A stretch of 64,000 nt of DNA from Pseudonocardia petroleophila (GCF_014235185.1 NZ_CP060131.1:4533501-4597500); one strand, 5' to 3'; numbered from the stretch's first letter, positions 41,770 to 53,233 are shown. Notes: generated from the letters alone by a model not told the origin. Numbers and translations are program-made.

Positions 41770-42186
41770 GTGTCGGCTGGTCAGATCGCCGCGCTCATCG
41801 CCGCGGGGGCGTTCGTCGTCCTCGTGCTGCTGCTGGCGGTCCCGCTGCTCAAGCTGGGTCGCACCCTCGACGAGGCGACCGTCGCGATCCGCAAGGCGCA
41901 CGAGGGCAGCGCCCCGCTGCTCGACAACGCCCAGACCACGCTGCACCAGGTCAACACGCAGCTGGAGCGCGTCGACGGCATCACCTCCAGCGCCCGCACC
42001 GTCACCAGCAACGTCTCGGTGCTCACGTCGCTGTTCACCGCCACCCTGGGCGGACCGCTGGTCCGGGCCGCCGCGTTCTCCTACGGGCTGAACAAGGCCG
42101 TGAAGGCCCGTCGCGCGGGCCGGGACGCCGGCGCCCATTCGCTGCGGACCCGTCCGGGCCGTCTCCGTCGCCGGGGGAAGAAGTGA
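41770..42186 (+). CDS. DUF948 family membrane protein
   Basis: The 138-residue protein has one N-terminal membrane helix (IAALIAAGAFVVLVLLLAVPLL), then a long helical, coiled-coil-like region (RTLDEATVAIRKAHEGSAPLL) and a basic C-terminus. The GTG is preceded by GAGGAGG. DUF948 proteins lie upstream of alaS in many actinobacteria; function unknown. Its stop overlaps the next start as GTGA. Confidence 0.85.
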   Translation: MSAGQIAALIAAGAFVVLVLLLAVPLLKLGRTLDEATVAIRKAHEGSAPLLDNAQTTLHQVNTQLERVDGITSSARTVTSNVSVLTSLFTATLGGPLVRAAAFSYGLNKAVKARRAGRDAGAHSLRTRPGRLRRRGKK

Positions 42187-42479
42187 AGCGCCTGTTCTGG
42201 ATCGGGGTCGGGGCGGTGGCCGGCTCCTACGTCACCCGCCGCGCCACCCGGGCCGCGCACAACGTCACCCCCTCCGGCATCGGCGAGAACATCGCCGACG
42301 GCCTGCGCGAGCTGGGGGCCGGGCTGGGCGCGTTCGGCGCCGAGGTCCGCGCCGGGATGGACGCGCGCGAGCGCGAGCTGACCGAGCTGGTCGAGCGCCG
42401 CACCGGCGGGCACGTCCCGACCTGGTCCGAGGCCGTCGCCGAGCCCGCTCCTGTACGAGCGCCGCGGGCAGGGGACTAG
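42183..42479 (+). CDS. Small membrane-associated protein upstream of alaS
   Basis: A 98-residue protein from GTG 42183: a short hydrophobic N-terminus (LFWIGVGAVAGSYV), a helical middle part (GENIADGLRELGAGLGAFGAEVRAGM) and a charged stretch. It resembles the DUF6167-type proteins found beside DUF948 genes in Streptomyces, but the likeness is by eye only. It is translationally coupled to the DUF948 gene and ends 53 bp before alaS. Confidence 0.7.
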   Translation: MKRLFWIGVGAVAGSYVTRRATRAAHNVTPSGIGENIADGLRELGAGLGAFGAEVRAGMDARERELTELVERRTGGHVPTWSEAVAEPAPVRAPRAGD

Positions 42480-42532
42480 CCCTTCCCTGCCGTCCCGCGT
42501 CCCGTCACCCCTCCTTTGCAGAGAGCCCTGCC

Positions 42533-45199
<2,667 letters not shown>

Positions 45200-45201
45200 C
45201 G

Positions 45202-45633
45202 GTGCAGCCCGGTAGGCGCGGTCGCCGGATCGGCATCGACGTCGGGTCCGTCCGGGTCGGGGTGGCGCTCTCCGACCCGGACGGGCTGATCGCGACGCCG
45301 CTGGTCACCGTGGCGCGCGACGTCGACGGCGGCACCGACGTGGCCGCCATCGCGGCGCTCGTCGCCGAGCACGAGGCGGTCGGTCTCGTGGTGGGGCTGC
45401 CGCGCACGCTCGCCGGGCGGGAAGGCCCGGCGGCCGAGGCGGCGCGCGCGTTCGTGGCGTCGCTGGAGCCGGCGGTGGACGTCCCGATCGAGCTGACCGA
45501 CGAGCGGCTCACCACCGTCGTGGCCACCCGTCAGATGCGGGAGAGCGGGCGCAAGGGGCGCCGGCAACGCGCCGTCGTCGACCAGGTGGCCGCGGTCGGC
45601 ATCCTGCAGGGCTGGCTCGACCGTCATCGCTGA
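45202..45633 (+). CDS. ruvX: Holliday junction resolvase-like protein RuvX/YqgF
   Basis: The 143-residue RNase H-fold protein has RIGIDVGSVRVGVALSDPDG at its start (10-29), VVGLPRTLAGREGPAAE in the middle and DERLTTVVATRQMRESG with a catalytic acid. YqgF proteins take part in pre-16S rRNA 5' processing. GTG 45202 lies just after the alaS stop, and the alaS-ruvX-mltG order is conserved in actinobacteria. Confidence 0.92.
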   Translation: MQPGRRGRRIGIDVGSVRVGVALSDPDGLIATPLVTVARDVDGGTDVAAIAALVAEHEAVGLVVGLPRTLAGREGPAAEAARAFVASLEPAVDVPIELTDERLTTVVATRQMRESGRKGRRQRAVVDQVAAVGILQGWLDRHR

Positions 45634-45673
45634 TCACCGCGGGTCCGCCGACGAACCGGATGAATCGGACAGG

Positions 45674-47083
45674 GTGAGTGTTCAACCCCCGTCGGGTCCG
45701 GGGGAGACCCGATCGTTACCCTCCGGCGTTGTGGACATCGACGGCCCGACGACCCGCTTGCGTGCCGTCGGCGGTTCGGCCGCCGATCCCACGAGCGAGG
45801 CCGCGACCGCCCCGATCCCGGTGGTCCGCGACGGCCGTCCCGCGGCCTCCCCGGCCGACCGGGCCGACCGGGCCGACCGGGACGAGCGGGACGAGCGGGA
45901 CGACCGGCCGGACGACGACGCCCGCTCCGGCTCCGCCGCCCCCTCGCGCGGCCGCCGCGGCCCGGGCCGGGCGCGCCGCAGCGGGGTCCTGCTGCTCGCC
46001 GTCGCGGTGCTGCTGGTCGCCGTCGTCGGCGGCGCCTACTACCTGTTCCGCTCGCTGACCTCCGCGGCCGACTTCGACGGCCCGGGGGAGGGCGACGTGA
46101 TCATCCAGGTCGCCGACGGCGACTCCACCGCGGCGATCGGCCGCACCCTGGAGAGCACCGGGGTGGTCGCCAGCGTCGGGGCCTTCCTCGACGCCGCCGA
46201 GCAGGACGACCGGATCCTCGGCGTGCAGCCCGGCTCGTACCAGATGCGGTCGCGGATGTCGGGGGCCGCCGCGGTCGGGCGGCTGCTCGACCCCGCGGCC
46301 CGCGTGGGCCAGCTGGAGATCCGCGGCGGCGTCCAGCTCGACGACACCAGCGCCCCGGACGGCACGGTCGCGCCCGGCGTCCTCACCCTGATCTCGCGGG
46401 CCACCTGCGCCACCATCGACGGGGCCGACGCCTGCGTGAGCGTCGACGACCTGCGCGCGGCGATGGCGCAGACCGACCCGGCCGAGCTCGGGGTGCCGTC
46501 GTGGGCCCGGGAGGCCGTCTCGGCGGCCGACCCGGTGCGCCGCCTGGAGGGCCTGCTGGTGCCCGGCCTCTACGAGGTGGAGCCGGGGCAGGACGCGGTG
46601 CAGGTGCTGCAGGGCCTGCTGGCCACCTCGACCGCGCGGCTGGAGGCCGGGGGCATCGTCGCCGGGGCCGAGGCGATCGGCTCCTCCCCGTACGAGGTGC
46701 TGATCATCTCCTCGCTGGTGGAGAAGGAGGGCATCACGCCCGACATGCCCAAGGTGGCGCGCGTGGTCTACAACCGGCTCGCCGCCGGCCAGCGCCTGGA
46801 GCTCGACTCCACCGTCAACTACCCGCTCGACCTCCAAGCGCTGCGCACCACCGCCGAGGACCGCGGCACCCCGGGCCCGTACAACAGCTACGCCACCGCG
46901 GGCCTGCCGCCGACCCCGATCGCGGCCCCCGGCCGTGACGCGGTCGCCGCCGCGCTGGCCCCCGAGCCCGGCCCGTGGTTCTTCTTCGTGCGCTGCCAGA
47001 CCGACGGCACCTCGTGCTTCGCGGAGACCTTCGCCGAGCACACCGCGAACGTGCAGCTGGCCCGCGACAACGGGGCGTTCTGA
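45674..47083 (+). CDS. mltG: Endolytic murein transglycosylase MltG
   Basis: MltG cleaves nascent peptidoglycan strands in the membrane. The 469-residue protein has a long charged N-terminus with a DRA/DER repeat, one membrane helix (GVLLLAVAVLLVAVVGGAYYL, near 103-123), a LysM-like segment (ADGDSTAAIGRTLESTGVV) and the YceG catalytic domain: LLVPGLYEVEPG, SSLVEKEGI with the catalytic Glu, VVYNRLAAGQRLELDSTVNY and YNSYATAGLPPTPIAAPG. No aroE follows, contrary to the usual order. Confidence 0.93.
   Translation: MSVQPPSGPGETRSLPSGVVDIDGPTTRLRAVGGSAADPTSEAATAPIPVVRDGRPAASPADRADRADRDERDERDDRPDDDARSGSAAPSRGRRGPGRARRSGVLLLAVAVLLVAVVGGAYYLFRSLTSAADFDGPGEGDVIIQVADGDSTAAIGRTLESTGVVASVGAFLDAAEQDDRILGVQPGSYQMRSRMSGAAAVGRLLDPAARVGQLEIRGGVQLDDTSAPDGTVAPGVLTLISRATCATIDGADACVSVDDLRAAMAQTDPAELGVPSWAREAVSAADPVRRLEGLLVPGLYEVEPGQDAVQVLQGLLATSTARLEAGGIVAGAEAIGSSPYEVLIISSLVEKEGITPDMPKVARVVYNRLAAGQRLELDSTVNYPLDLQALRTTAEDRGTPGPYNSYATAGLPPTPIAAPGRDAVAAALAPEPGPWFFFVRCQTDGTSCFAETFAEHTANVQLARDNGAF
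45857..45901 (+). repeat. 9-bp tandem repeat (5 units) in mltG
   Basis: Units GACCGGGCC, GACCGGGCC, GACCGGGAC, GAGCGGGAC and GAGCGGGAC run head to tail and encode DRA/DRD/ERD in the cytoplasmic N-terminus. The unit keeps the frame. Confidence 0.8.
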
Positions 47084-47104
47084 CCGGGCCCGTCGCGGAC
47101 GGGG

Positions 47105-47944
47105 TCAGGGACGGCCGAAGAAGCCGGAGGGCGGCATCGGCGACGGGACCGCCCCGCGGTCGCCGACCGCCGTCGTGGCCAGCTCGCGGACGTGCGCGTC
47201 GTCGAGGACGCGGGCGGGGAACGGGTCTCCCGCCGCGCGCCGGACCAGCCCCGCGACCGGGAGCCCGCCGTCGGAGGCCACCAGCACGAGGTTGCCGAAC
47301 CGGCGTCCCTGCAGCACCGCCGGGGCGACGACGACGGCCAGCTCGGCGAACCGGGCCCCGGCCGCGGCGAACTGGGTGCGGGCGAACGGCAGCGCCCCGC
47401 CGTCGGCGACGTTGGCCGCGTAGACCCCGCCGGGGGCCAGCACGCGCGCGGCGTCGGCGACGAACTCGGCGGAGGTGAGGTGGGCGGGGGTGCGCGCGCC
47501 CGCGAAGACGTCGAGGACGAGCAGGTCGACCGAGCCCGTCGCGACCCCGGACAGCACCGCCCGCGCATCGCCGACGGTCACCTCGATCCCGTGCCCGTCG
47601 ACGGGCAGCCGCGACCCGACCAGGTCGACGAGCCCACCGTCGATCTCGGCCACCTGCTGGGTCGAGCCGGGACGGGTGGCGGCGACGTAGCGCGGCAGCG
47701 TCCAGGCCCCGCCGCCGAGGTGCAGCACCCGCAGCGGGGCCGTGGGTGCGGCGATCAGGTCGACGACGTGCGCGAGGCGCCGCACGTACTCGAACTCGAG
47801 GTGGGTGGGATCGTCGAGGTCGACGTGGGACTGCGCCGTGCCGTCGACCAGCAGCGTCCAGCCCTGTGGCCGGTCCGGGTCGCCGACCAGCTCGGCGCTG
47901 CCGTGGTCGACCTCGGCCCGCACGACCGCCCGGGCGTCGCTCAT
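47105..47944 (-). CDS. Spermidine synthase-like methyltransferase-fold protein
   Basis: The 279-residue protein resembles the catalytic domain of spermine/spermidine synthases: YVRRLAHVVDLIAAP, LRVLHLGGGAWTLPRYVAAT (nucleotide loop), VAEIDGGLVDL, TVGDARAVLSGVATGSVDLLVLDVFAG with the acidic motif, and APGGVYAANVAD. Many actinobacterial relatives are not true polyamine synthases, so the reaction is open. CAGGAT (47956-47951) lies 6 nt before ATG 47944. With the next gene it occupies the place of aroE. Confidence 0.83.
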   Translation of the reverse strand: MSDARAVVRAEVDHGSAELVGDPDRPQGWTLLVDGTAQSHVDLDDPTHLEFEYVRRLAHVVDLIAAPTAPLRVLHLGGGAWTLPRYVAATRPGSTQQVAEIDGGLVDLVGSRLPVDGHGIEVTVGDARAVLSGVATGSVDLLVLDVFAGARTPAHLTSAEFVADAARVLAPGGVYAANVADGGALPFARTQFAAAGARFAELAVVVAPAVLQGRRFGNLVLVASDGGLPVAGLVRRAAGDPFPARVLDDAHVRELATTAVGDRGAVPSPMPPSGFFGRP

Positions 47945-47963
47945 CCGCCCATCCTGCCCCGGA

Positions 47964-48398
47964 TCACGACGACGGGGGCACCCAGCCGTAGACGTGGTCG
48001 AGGACGACGGAGAGCAGGACGCGGCCCTCGGCGACCATCGCCGCCCGGTAGTCGTCCCAGTCGGGGTGCTCGCCGCGGACGTCGCGGTAGTAGGCGACCA
48101 GAGCCTCCACGGTGTCGTCGTGCGGGTCGGCCGCCGTGGCCGTGAGCCGGGCGGTGCCCTCGCCGACCGCGTAGGCGGAGAGGTCGGGCCGGGTGACCTG
48201 GTAGCTCACCCGCGGGTCGCGGCGCAGGTTCCGGGTCTTCGCGCGGCCCTCGGTGACGGAGATCCGCACCGTGCGCGTGGCCGGGTCGAACGCGTGGCTC
48301 ACGACCGAGGACTGCGGGCGCCCGTCGCGCTTGAGCGTGATGAGGACACCACCGCCGATCTCGGTGAACAGGTCGAGCTGAGCGGGGTCGGGCGCCAT
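47964..48398 (-). CDS. PPOX-class F420-dependent oxidoreductase
   Basis: The 144-residue split-barrel flavin/deazaflavin-binding protein has GGVLITLKRDGRPQSSVVSH, RISVTEGRAKTRNLRRDPRV and YYRDVRGEHPDWDDYRAAMV, the pattern of F420-binding PPOX-class enzymes of actinobacteria. The substrate is unknown. ATG 48398 has an AGGAG site. The stop is 19 bp upstream of the spermidine-synthase-like start, so both may share an mRNA. The gap 48399-48632 shows no gene. Confidence 0.88.
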   Translation of the reverse strand: MAPDPAQLDLFTEIGGGVLITLKRDGRPQSSVVSHAFDPATRTVRISVTEGRAKTRNLRRDPRVSYQVTRPDLSAYAVGEGTARLTATAADPHDDTVEALVAYYRDVRGEHPDWDDYRAAMVAEGRVLLSVVLDHVYGWVPPSS

Positions 48399-48632
48399 GG
48401 GGACTCCTGTCGGTCGGGTCTCCCGGGCTTACCACATCGGGCCGACACCGGGCCGTCCCCGGCGGGGAGTCGTCCACCTCGCGGGTCGCCCGTCCACAGC
48501 GGGCGGAGGGGGTCTGGTGCGGAGGTGGCGGGGGTTCGACGCTGGGGGCCGGATCGGGACGGCGGTACGGGCGGGACGGGGGACGGACGTGGACCGGACG
48601 GTGGTGGTGCTGCGGGCGGGTCGGGGGCCGGC

Positions 48633-49283
48633 GTGCCGGGCGCGGGAGTAGCGGGGGCCGGGGCGGTGGCGGCCGTGCTGCTGGGCGCCGCGCTGCCGGG
48701 GGCGGCGGCCGGCGCGGCCGCCCGGGTGCTGCTGGGGCGGATGGCGCGGGGGACGCGGGTGCGCGCGCCGGTGTGCGAGGTCGCGGTGGCCGCGCTGTGG
48801 ACCGCGGTCGCCGGGGCCTGGGCCGCGGGGGTGCTCCCCGGCCGATGGGTGCCGGTGCTGCTCGGGCTGGCCTGGTTCGGGACCGCGGCCGGGCTCGTCG
48901 ACGTGCGGCACCGCCGGTTGCCCGACGCCCTCACCCTGCCCGCCGTCCCGGCCGCGGTGGGGCTGGTCACGCCCCTGGGGGCCGACGCCGTCGGGCGGGC
49001 GGTGCTCGGGGTGCTGGTCGCGGCCGCGGTGCACGCCGCGGTCCACCTCGCCGTGCCCGGGGCCCTCGGGGCGGGCGACGTGAAGCTCGCGGCGTCCCTG
49101 GGCGCGCCGCTGGCGGTGGTGTCCTGGCCCGCGCTCGTCCTCGCGGCGGTGCTCGCGTCGGCCCTGACGACGGCGGCCGCGCTGGCCCGCCGGCGCGACG
49201 CGGTGCCGCACGGCCCGTCGATGCTGCTGGGATCGGCGGTCGTGCTGGTGGCGGCCGCGGCCGGGGCGGGCGGTCCGTGGTGA
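48633..49283 (+). CDS. Prepilin peptidase (A24 family)
   Basis: This small aspartic membrane peptidase of about 216 residues keeps both catalytic Asp motifs: GLVDVRHRRLPDALT and GAGDVKLAASLGAPL, within some six helices. It lacks the N-terminal methyltransferase domain of full PilD, as in the M. tuberculosis homologue near aroC. The start is uncertain; GTG 48633 is used, and later GTG codons are possible. No pilus genes are in the window. It ends 12 bp before aroC. Confidence 0.83.
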   Translation: MPGAGVAGAGAVAAVLLGAALPGAAAGAAARVLLGRMARGTRVRAPVCEVAVAALWTAVAGAWAAGVLPGRWVPVLLGLAWFGTAAGLVDVRHRRLPDALTLPAVPAAVGLVTPLGADAVGRAVLGVLVAAAVHAAVHLAVPGALGAGDVKLAASLGAPLAVVSWPALVLAAVLASALTTAAALARRRDAVPHGPSMLLGSAVVLVAAAAGAGGPW

Positions 49284-49295
49284 GAGGATGGCGGC

Positions 49296-50468
49296 GTGCT
49301 GCGTTGGATCACCGCCGGGGAGTCCCACGGTCCCGCGCTGGTCGCCGTGCTGGAGGGCATGGTCGCCGGTGTCGAGATCACGACCAAGGAGCTGGGCGCC
49401 GAGCTGGCGCGCCGGAAGCTCGGCCACGGCCGCAGCCCCCGGATGGCGTTCGAGGCCGACGAGCTCGAGGTGATCGGCGGCCTGCGGCACGGCCGCACGC
49501 AGGGCGGTCCGGTCGCCGTGCGCATCGCCAACACCGAGTGGCCCAAGTGGGAGACCGTGATGGCGGCCGACCCGGTGGACCCCGAGCTGATCGCCGGTCG
49601 CGCGCGCAACGCCCCGCTCACCCGCCCGCGGCCCGGCCACGCCGATCTCGCCGGGATGACGAAGTTCGGCTTCGACGACGCCCGCCCGGTCCTGGAGCGG
49701 GCCAGTGCGCGCGAGACGGCGGCCAAGGTCGTCATGGGCACCGTGGCGAAGGCGTTCCTCGCGCAGGCGCTCGGGGTCTCCGTCGTGTCGCACGTCGTGG
49801 CCATCGGTGCCGTCGACGCCCCGGAGGACGACCCCGTCCCCGGCCCCGGCGACCTGGAGCGCGTCGACGCCAGCCCGGTCCGCGCGTTCTCCCCGGAGAC
49901 GACCGAGCGCATGATCGCCGAGATCGACGCGGCCCACGAGGACGCCGACACGCTCGGCGGCGTCATCGAGGTGATCGCGTACGGGATGCCGGTGGGCGTG
50001 GGCTCCTACGTCCAGTCCGACCGCAGGCTCGACGGCCGGCTCGCCGGTGCGTTGATGAGCATCCAGGCGATGAAGGGCGTCGAGATCGGCGACGGCTTCC
50101 GCACCGCGCACCGCCGCGGCAGCGCGGCGCACGACGAGATGATCCCGGGCGACCCGGTGAAGCGGCTGTCCAACCGGGCGGGCGGCATCGAGGGCGGCAT
50201 GACCAACGGCGAGCCGGTGCGCGTGCGCGTCGCGATGAAGCCCATCTCGACCGTGCCCCGTGCCCTGCGCACCATCGACACCGCCACCGGCGAGGAGGCC
50301 ACCGCGATCCACCAGCGCTCCGACGCGTGCGCCGTCCCGCGGGCCGGTGTCGTCGCCGAGTCGATGGTGGCGCTCGTGCTGGCCGAGGCGGTCCTGGAGA
50401 AGTTCGGTGGCGACTCCCTCGCCGAGACCCGCCGCAACGTCGAGTCCTACCGGGCCGCGCACGCCTGA
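49296..50468 (+). CDS. aroC: Chorismate synthase
   Basis: AroC makes chorismate from EPSP with reduced FMN, the last shared step of aromatic synthesis. The 390-residue protein has TAGESHGPALVAVLEGM, ARNAPLTRPRPGHADLAG, SARETAAKVVMG and GGIEGGMTNGEPVRVRVAMKP, the full family signature set. GAGGAT (49284-49289) lies 6 nt before GTG 49296. It begins the aro block aroC, aroK, aroB, aroQ, but a 1-kb gap separates it from aroK. Confidence 0.97.
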   Translation: MLRWITAGESHGPALVAVLEGMVAGVEITTKELGAELARRKLGHGRSPRMAFEADELEVIGGLRHGRTQGGPVAVRIANTEWPKWETVMAADPVDPELIAGRARNAPLTRPRPGHADLAGMTKFGFDDARPVLERASARETAAKVVMGTVAKAFLAQALGVSVVSHVVAIGAVDAPEDDPVPGPGDLERVDASPVRAFSPETTERMIAEIDAAHEDADTLGGVIEVIAYGMPVGVGSYVQSDRRLDGRLAGALMSIQAMKGVEIGDGFRTAHRRGSAAHDEMIPGDPVKRLSNRAGGIEGGMTNGEPVRVRVAMKPISTVPRALRTIDTATGEEATAIHQRSDACAVPRAGVVAESMVALVLAEAVLEKFGGDSLAETRRNVESYRAAHA

Positions 50469-50618
50469 TCCCGCGGCGCGTGCACCGGCGGGCGGCCGGG
50501 GGGCCCCTCGTGGCGGTAGCGGACCCGGCCGGTCGCCGGACGGGGCACCGCGAGAGGGGTGCTCGCCATCGCTGCGGTCGCAGCCGGTCCGACCGGCCCG
50601 CGCGCCCCGGCCGTACGG

Positions 50619-50676
50619 ACGAGACCGACGTGGGAGGGGTTCGCCGGGCCGCAGACCACTCCCACGTCGATCTCGT
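50619..50676. repeat. 18-bp inverted repeat with 22-nt loop downstream of aroC
   Basis: Arms ACGAGACCGACGTGGGAG (50619-50636) and CTCCCACGTCGATCTCGT (50659-50676) pair over 18 bp with one C-A mismatch. It is the strongest hairpin in the window after the terminators. It lies 150 bp past the aroC stop in a stretch (50469-50765) with no other recognisable feature. It could be a terminator, a structured RNA or a remnant of a small repeat element. Confidence 0.75.
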
Positions 50677-50765
50677 GCGGGATCGCGGCCGGATGAGAGC
50701 AGGCGAGCCCGCGCGGTCCGGGCCCTCGTGCTGACCCGCCTCCGCGCGGCGCCGCGGCGGGTGCG

Positions 50766-51314
50766 TCAGCCGGTGCGGCGCGGCGGGCGGGCGGTGGCCC
50801 GGCGCACGGCGGCCCGGAAGGTCGCCGCGCGGCTCTGCGGCGTGGCCGGCGGGGCCTCTGCGGGATCGGTGCCGGTGGTCCCGGTGCTGGTGGTCTCGGC
50901 GCTGGTGGTCTCGGCGCTGATGGTCCCGGCCCGGGTGGACCCGGTGTCCGCCGACCCGGCGCCTGCCGACGTGGCGCCCGCCGCCGCGGTGCCCGCCGAC
51001 CCGGCGGCATCCGGTTCGGGTCCGGCGGTCCCGGTGCCCGTGGACCCGGTGCCCGCGGGTTCGGCGGTGACGGAGCCGGTCGGCGAGTCCTGGGCCGATC
51101 CGTCGCCCGCGGCCGGGACGTCCGACGACCCGATCGACGGGCCGGGGGAGGCGTCGGACCCCGGCTCCGCGCCGAACGCCGCGAAGGGGGTGCCGGAGCC
51201 GGCGCCGCCCGGCTCGCGCAGCTGGGGCTCGAGGTGGGTCTGGCCGTCGCGGCGGGGGAGGGGGAGCTGCTCGCGCCGCGGGGGGAGCCGGAGGTCCGGT
51301 TCGCCGTCGTTCAC
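50766..51314 (-). CDS. Hypothetical low-complexity Thr/Ser/Ala/Gly-rich protein
   Basis: The 182-residue frame has strong G/C preference at third positions and starts with GTG behind a GGAG site. It is therefore more likely real than the overlapping frames. It has a charged N-terminus (LPPRREQLPLPRRDGQTHLE), a long repetitive middle (SAETTSAETTSTGTTGTD) and a basic C-terminus. I do not recognise it and no domain is visible. The rest of the gap to aroK (51315-51491) shows nothing beyond the aroK promoter. Confidence 0.4.
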   Translation of the reverse strand: MNDGEPDLRLPPRREQLPLPRRDGQTHLEPQLREPGGAGSGTPFAAFGAEPGSDASPGPSIGSSDVPAAGDGSAQDSPTGSVTAEPAGTGSTGTGTAGPEPDAAGSAGTAAAGATSAGAGSADTGSTRAGTISAETTSAETTSTGTTGTDPAEAPPATPQSRAATFRAAVRRATARPPRRTG

Positions 51315-51478
51315 GCCGGATCTCCGATCGCGATCACCCCGGGTGCGCCGGGGCGGGAGTCGTCACCGTGCGCCGCATCGACGCCCCGGGAGGCTATCGC
51401 GCCACCGGGTGGGGTGAGGGGAGGGGGCACGGCCCGTCACCGGGCGGTGCGGCGGCCCACCCGGCACGGCCCGGTCAC

Positions 51479-51494
51479 TACGCTCGGACCGATG
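51479..51494 (+). promoter_or_regulatory. Leaderless promoter -10 element of aroK
   Basis: TACGCT (51479-51484) ends 7 nt before ATG 51492, with no ribosome binding site between them. Confidence 0.6.
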
Positions 51495-52124
51495 ACCGCC
51501 CCACTCCGCCCGACGCTCGTGCTCGTCGGACCGCCCGGCGCCGGCAAGACCACCGTCGGCAAGGTGCTGGCCCGCCGCCTCGGCGTCGGCTTCACCGACG
51601 TCGACGCGCTGATCGTCGAGCGGGCCGGGAAGCCGATCGCCGACGTGTTCCTGCACGACGGCGAGGACGCGTTCCGTGCGCTGGAGCGCGAGGTCGTCGC
51701 CCACGCGCTCGGCACCGTCGACGGGGTGCTCGCGCTCGGCGGCGGGTCGGTGCTGGCGGCCGAGACGCGCGCGGCGCTGCGCGGCCACCGGGTCGTGCTG
51801 CTGACGGTCGGTCTCGCCGACGGCCTGCGCCGCACCGGCATGTCCAGCGCCCGCCCGCTGCTGGCCGGGGTCAACCCGCGGGCCACGTTCAAGGCCCTCC
51901 TCGACGCCCGGGCCCCGCTCTACCGCGAGGTCGCGACGGTGGAGGTCGACACGGGCCGCCGCAGCGCCAACCAGGTGGCCCGCGCGGTGCTGCTGGCGCT
52001 GGGCGAGATCCCGCCGGACACCCCCGAGGCCCCGGTCGACCCGTCGGACCCCCTCGACGTGCCCACCCCGCACGAGAGCACGCTGCTGCCGAACCCGGGC
52101 CTGCCCGACGCCTCGCGCCACTGA
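51492..52124 (+). CDS. aroK: Shikimate kinase
   Basis: AroK phosphorylates shikimate at O3. The protein from ATG 51492 is 210 residues: P-loop VGPPGAGKTTVGK (12-24), the shikimate-binding FTDVDALIVERAG and DAFRALEREV, the GGGSVL motif, and the lid region TGMSSARPLL. The C-terminal extension of about 35 residues is Pro/Asp-rich and unusual for the family core of about 170. The frame is open upstream, but the -10 spacing and the conserved start decide for 51492. Confidence 0.95.
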   Translation: MTAPLRPTLVLVGPPGAGKTTVGKVLARRLGVGFTDVDALIVERAGKPIADVFLHDGEDAFRALEREVVAHALGTVDGVLALGGGSVLAAETRAALRGHRVVLLTVGLADGLRRTGMSSARPLLAGVNPRATFKALLDARAPLYREVATVEVDTGRRSANQVARAVLLALGEIPPDTPEAPVDPSDPLDVPTPHESTLLPNPGLPDASRH

Positions 52125-52147
52125 CGGGCCCCGTCAGGGCGCCGCAC

Positions 52148-52162
52148 TAGGCTGGCGCCGTG
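52148..52162 (+). promoter_or_regulatory. Leaderless promoter -10 element of aroB
   Basis: TAGGCT (52148-52153) ends 6 nt before GTG 52160 in the short aroK-aroB gap. Confidence 0.55.
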
Positions 52163-53233
52163 ATCCGGATCGACGTCGCCACCGCAGCCCCGTACCCCGT
52201 GCTGATCGGACGGGGGGCGCGGGCCGAGGTGGCCGGCACCGTCACCGGGCTCGGGGCGTCGAAGGCGGTGGTCGTGCACCAGCCCCCGCTCGCGGCGCAG
52301 GCCGAGGAGCTGCGGGCGTCGCTGGTCGCGGCCGGGGTCGACGCGCACCGCGTGGAGGTGCCCGACGCCGAGGACGGCAAGACGCTCACCGTCGCCGGGT
52401 TCTGCTGGGAGGTCTGCGGCACGGTCGGCCTCACCCGCGGCGACGTCGTCGTGTCACTGGGCGGGGGCGCCGTCACCGACCTCGCCGGGTTCGTCGCGTC
52501 GGCGTGGATGCGCGGGGTGCGGGTCGTGCACGTCCCGACGACGCTGCTCGCGATGGTCGACGCCGCGGTCGGAGGCAAGACCGGCATCAACACCGCCGCG
52601 GGCAAGAACCTCGTCGGCGCCTTCCACGAGCCGTCCGCGGTGCTCGTCGACCTGGCGACGCTGGAGACCCTGCCCGCCGACGAGCTGGTCGCCGGCAGCG
52701 CGGAGATCCTCAAGACCGGCTTCATCGCCGACCCGGTGATCCTGGAGCTCGTCGAGCGCGACCCGGAGGCGGCCCTCGACCCCACCGGCGACGTCCTGCC
52801 CGAGCTGGTCCGCCGCTCGATCCAGGTCAAGGCCGACGTCGTCGCGGCCGACCTGCGCGAGTCGCACCTGCGCGAGATCCTCAACTACGGCCACACGCTG
52901 GGGCACGCCGTCGAGCGCCGCGAGGACTACCGCTGGCGCCACGGCAACGCGGTCAGCGTCGGGCTGGTGTTCGCCGCCGAGCTGGCCCGGGCGGCCGGCC
53001 GGCTCGACGACGCCACCGCCGACCGGCACCGCACGGTGCTCGAGTCCGTCGGCCTCCCCGTCCGCTACGAGCCGGGGGTGCTCCCGGAGCTGGTCGAGAC
53101 GATGCGCGGGGACAAGAAGTCGCGCTCGGGGATGCTGCGGTTCGTCGTGCTCGACGGCCTCGCCCGCCCCGGACGGCTGGAGGGACCGGACCCGGAGCTC
53201 CTGGAGACGGCGTACGGGAGGATCTCGGCATGA
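52160..53233 (+). CDS. aroB: 3-dehydroquinate synthase
   Basis: AroB cyclises DAHP to 3-dehydroquinate using NAD and zinc. The 357-residue protein has VVSLGGGAVTDLAGFVAS, VPTTLLAMVDAAVGGKTGIN, the LAGS-type AELVAGSAEILKTG and the zinc ligands in LNYGHTLGHAVE and WRHGNAVSVGLVF. Length is normal. Its stop overlaps the aroQ start as ATGA. Confidence 0.96.
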   Translation: MIRIDVATAAPYPVLIGRGARAEVAGTVTGLGASKAVVVHQPPLAAQAEELRASLVAAGVDAHRVEVPDAEDGKTLTVAGFCWEVCGTVGLTRGDVVVSLGGGAVTDLAGFVASAWMRGVRVVHVPTTLLAMVDAAVGGKTGINTAAGKNLVGAFHEPSAVLVDLATLETLPADELVAGSAEILKTGFIADPVILELVERDPEAALDPTGDVLPELVRRSIQVKADVVAADLRESHLREILNYGHTLGHAVERREDYRWRHGNAVSVGLVFAAELARAAGRLDDATADRHRTVLESVGLPVRYEPGVLPELVETMRGDKKSRSGMLRFVVLDGLARPGRLEGPDPELLETAYGRISA

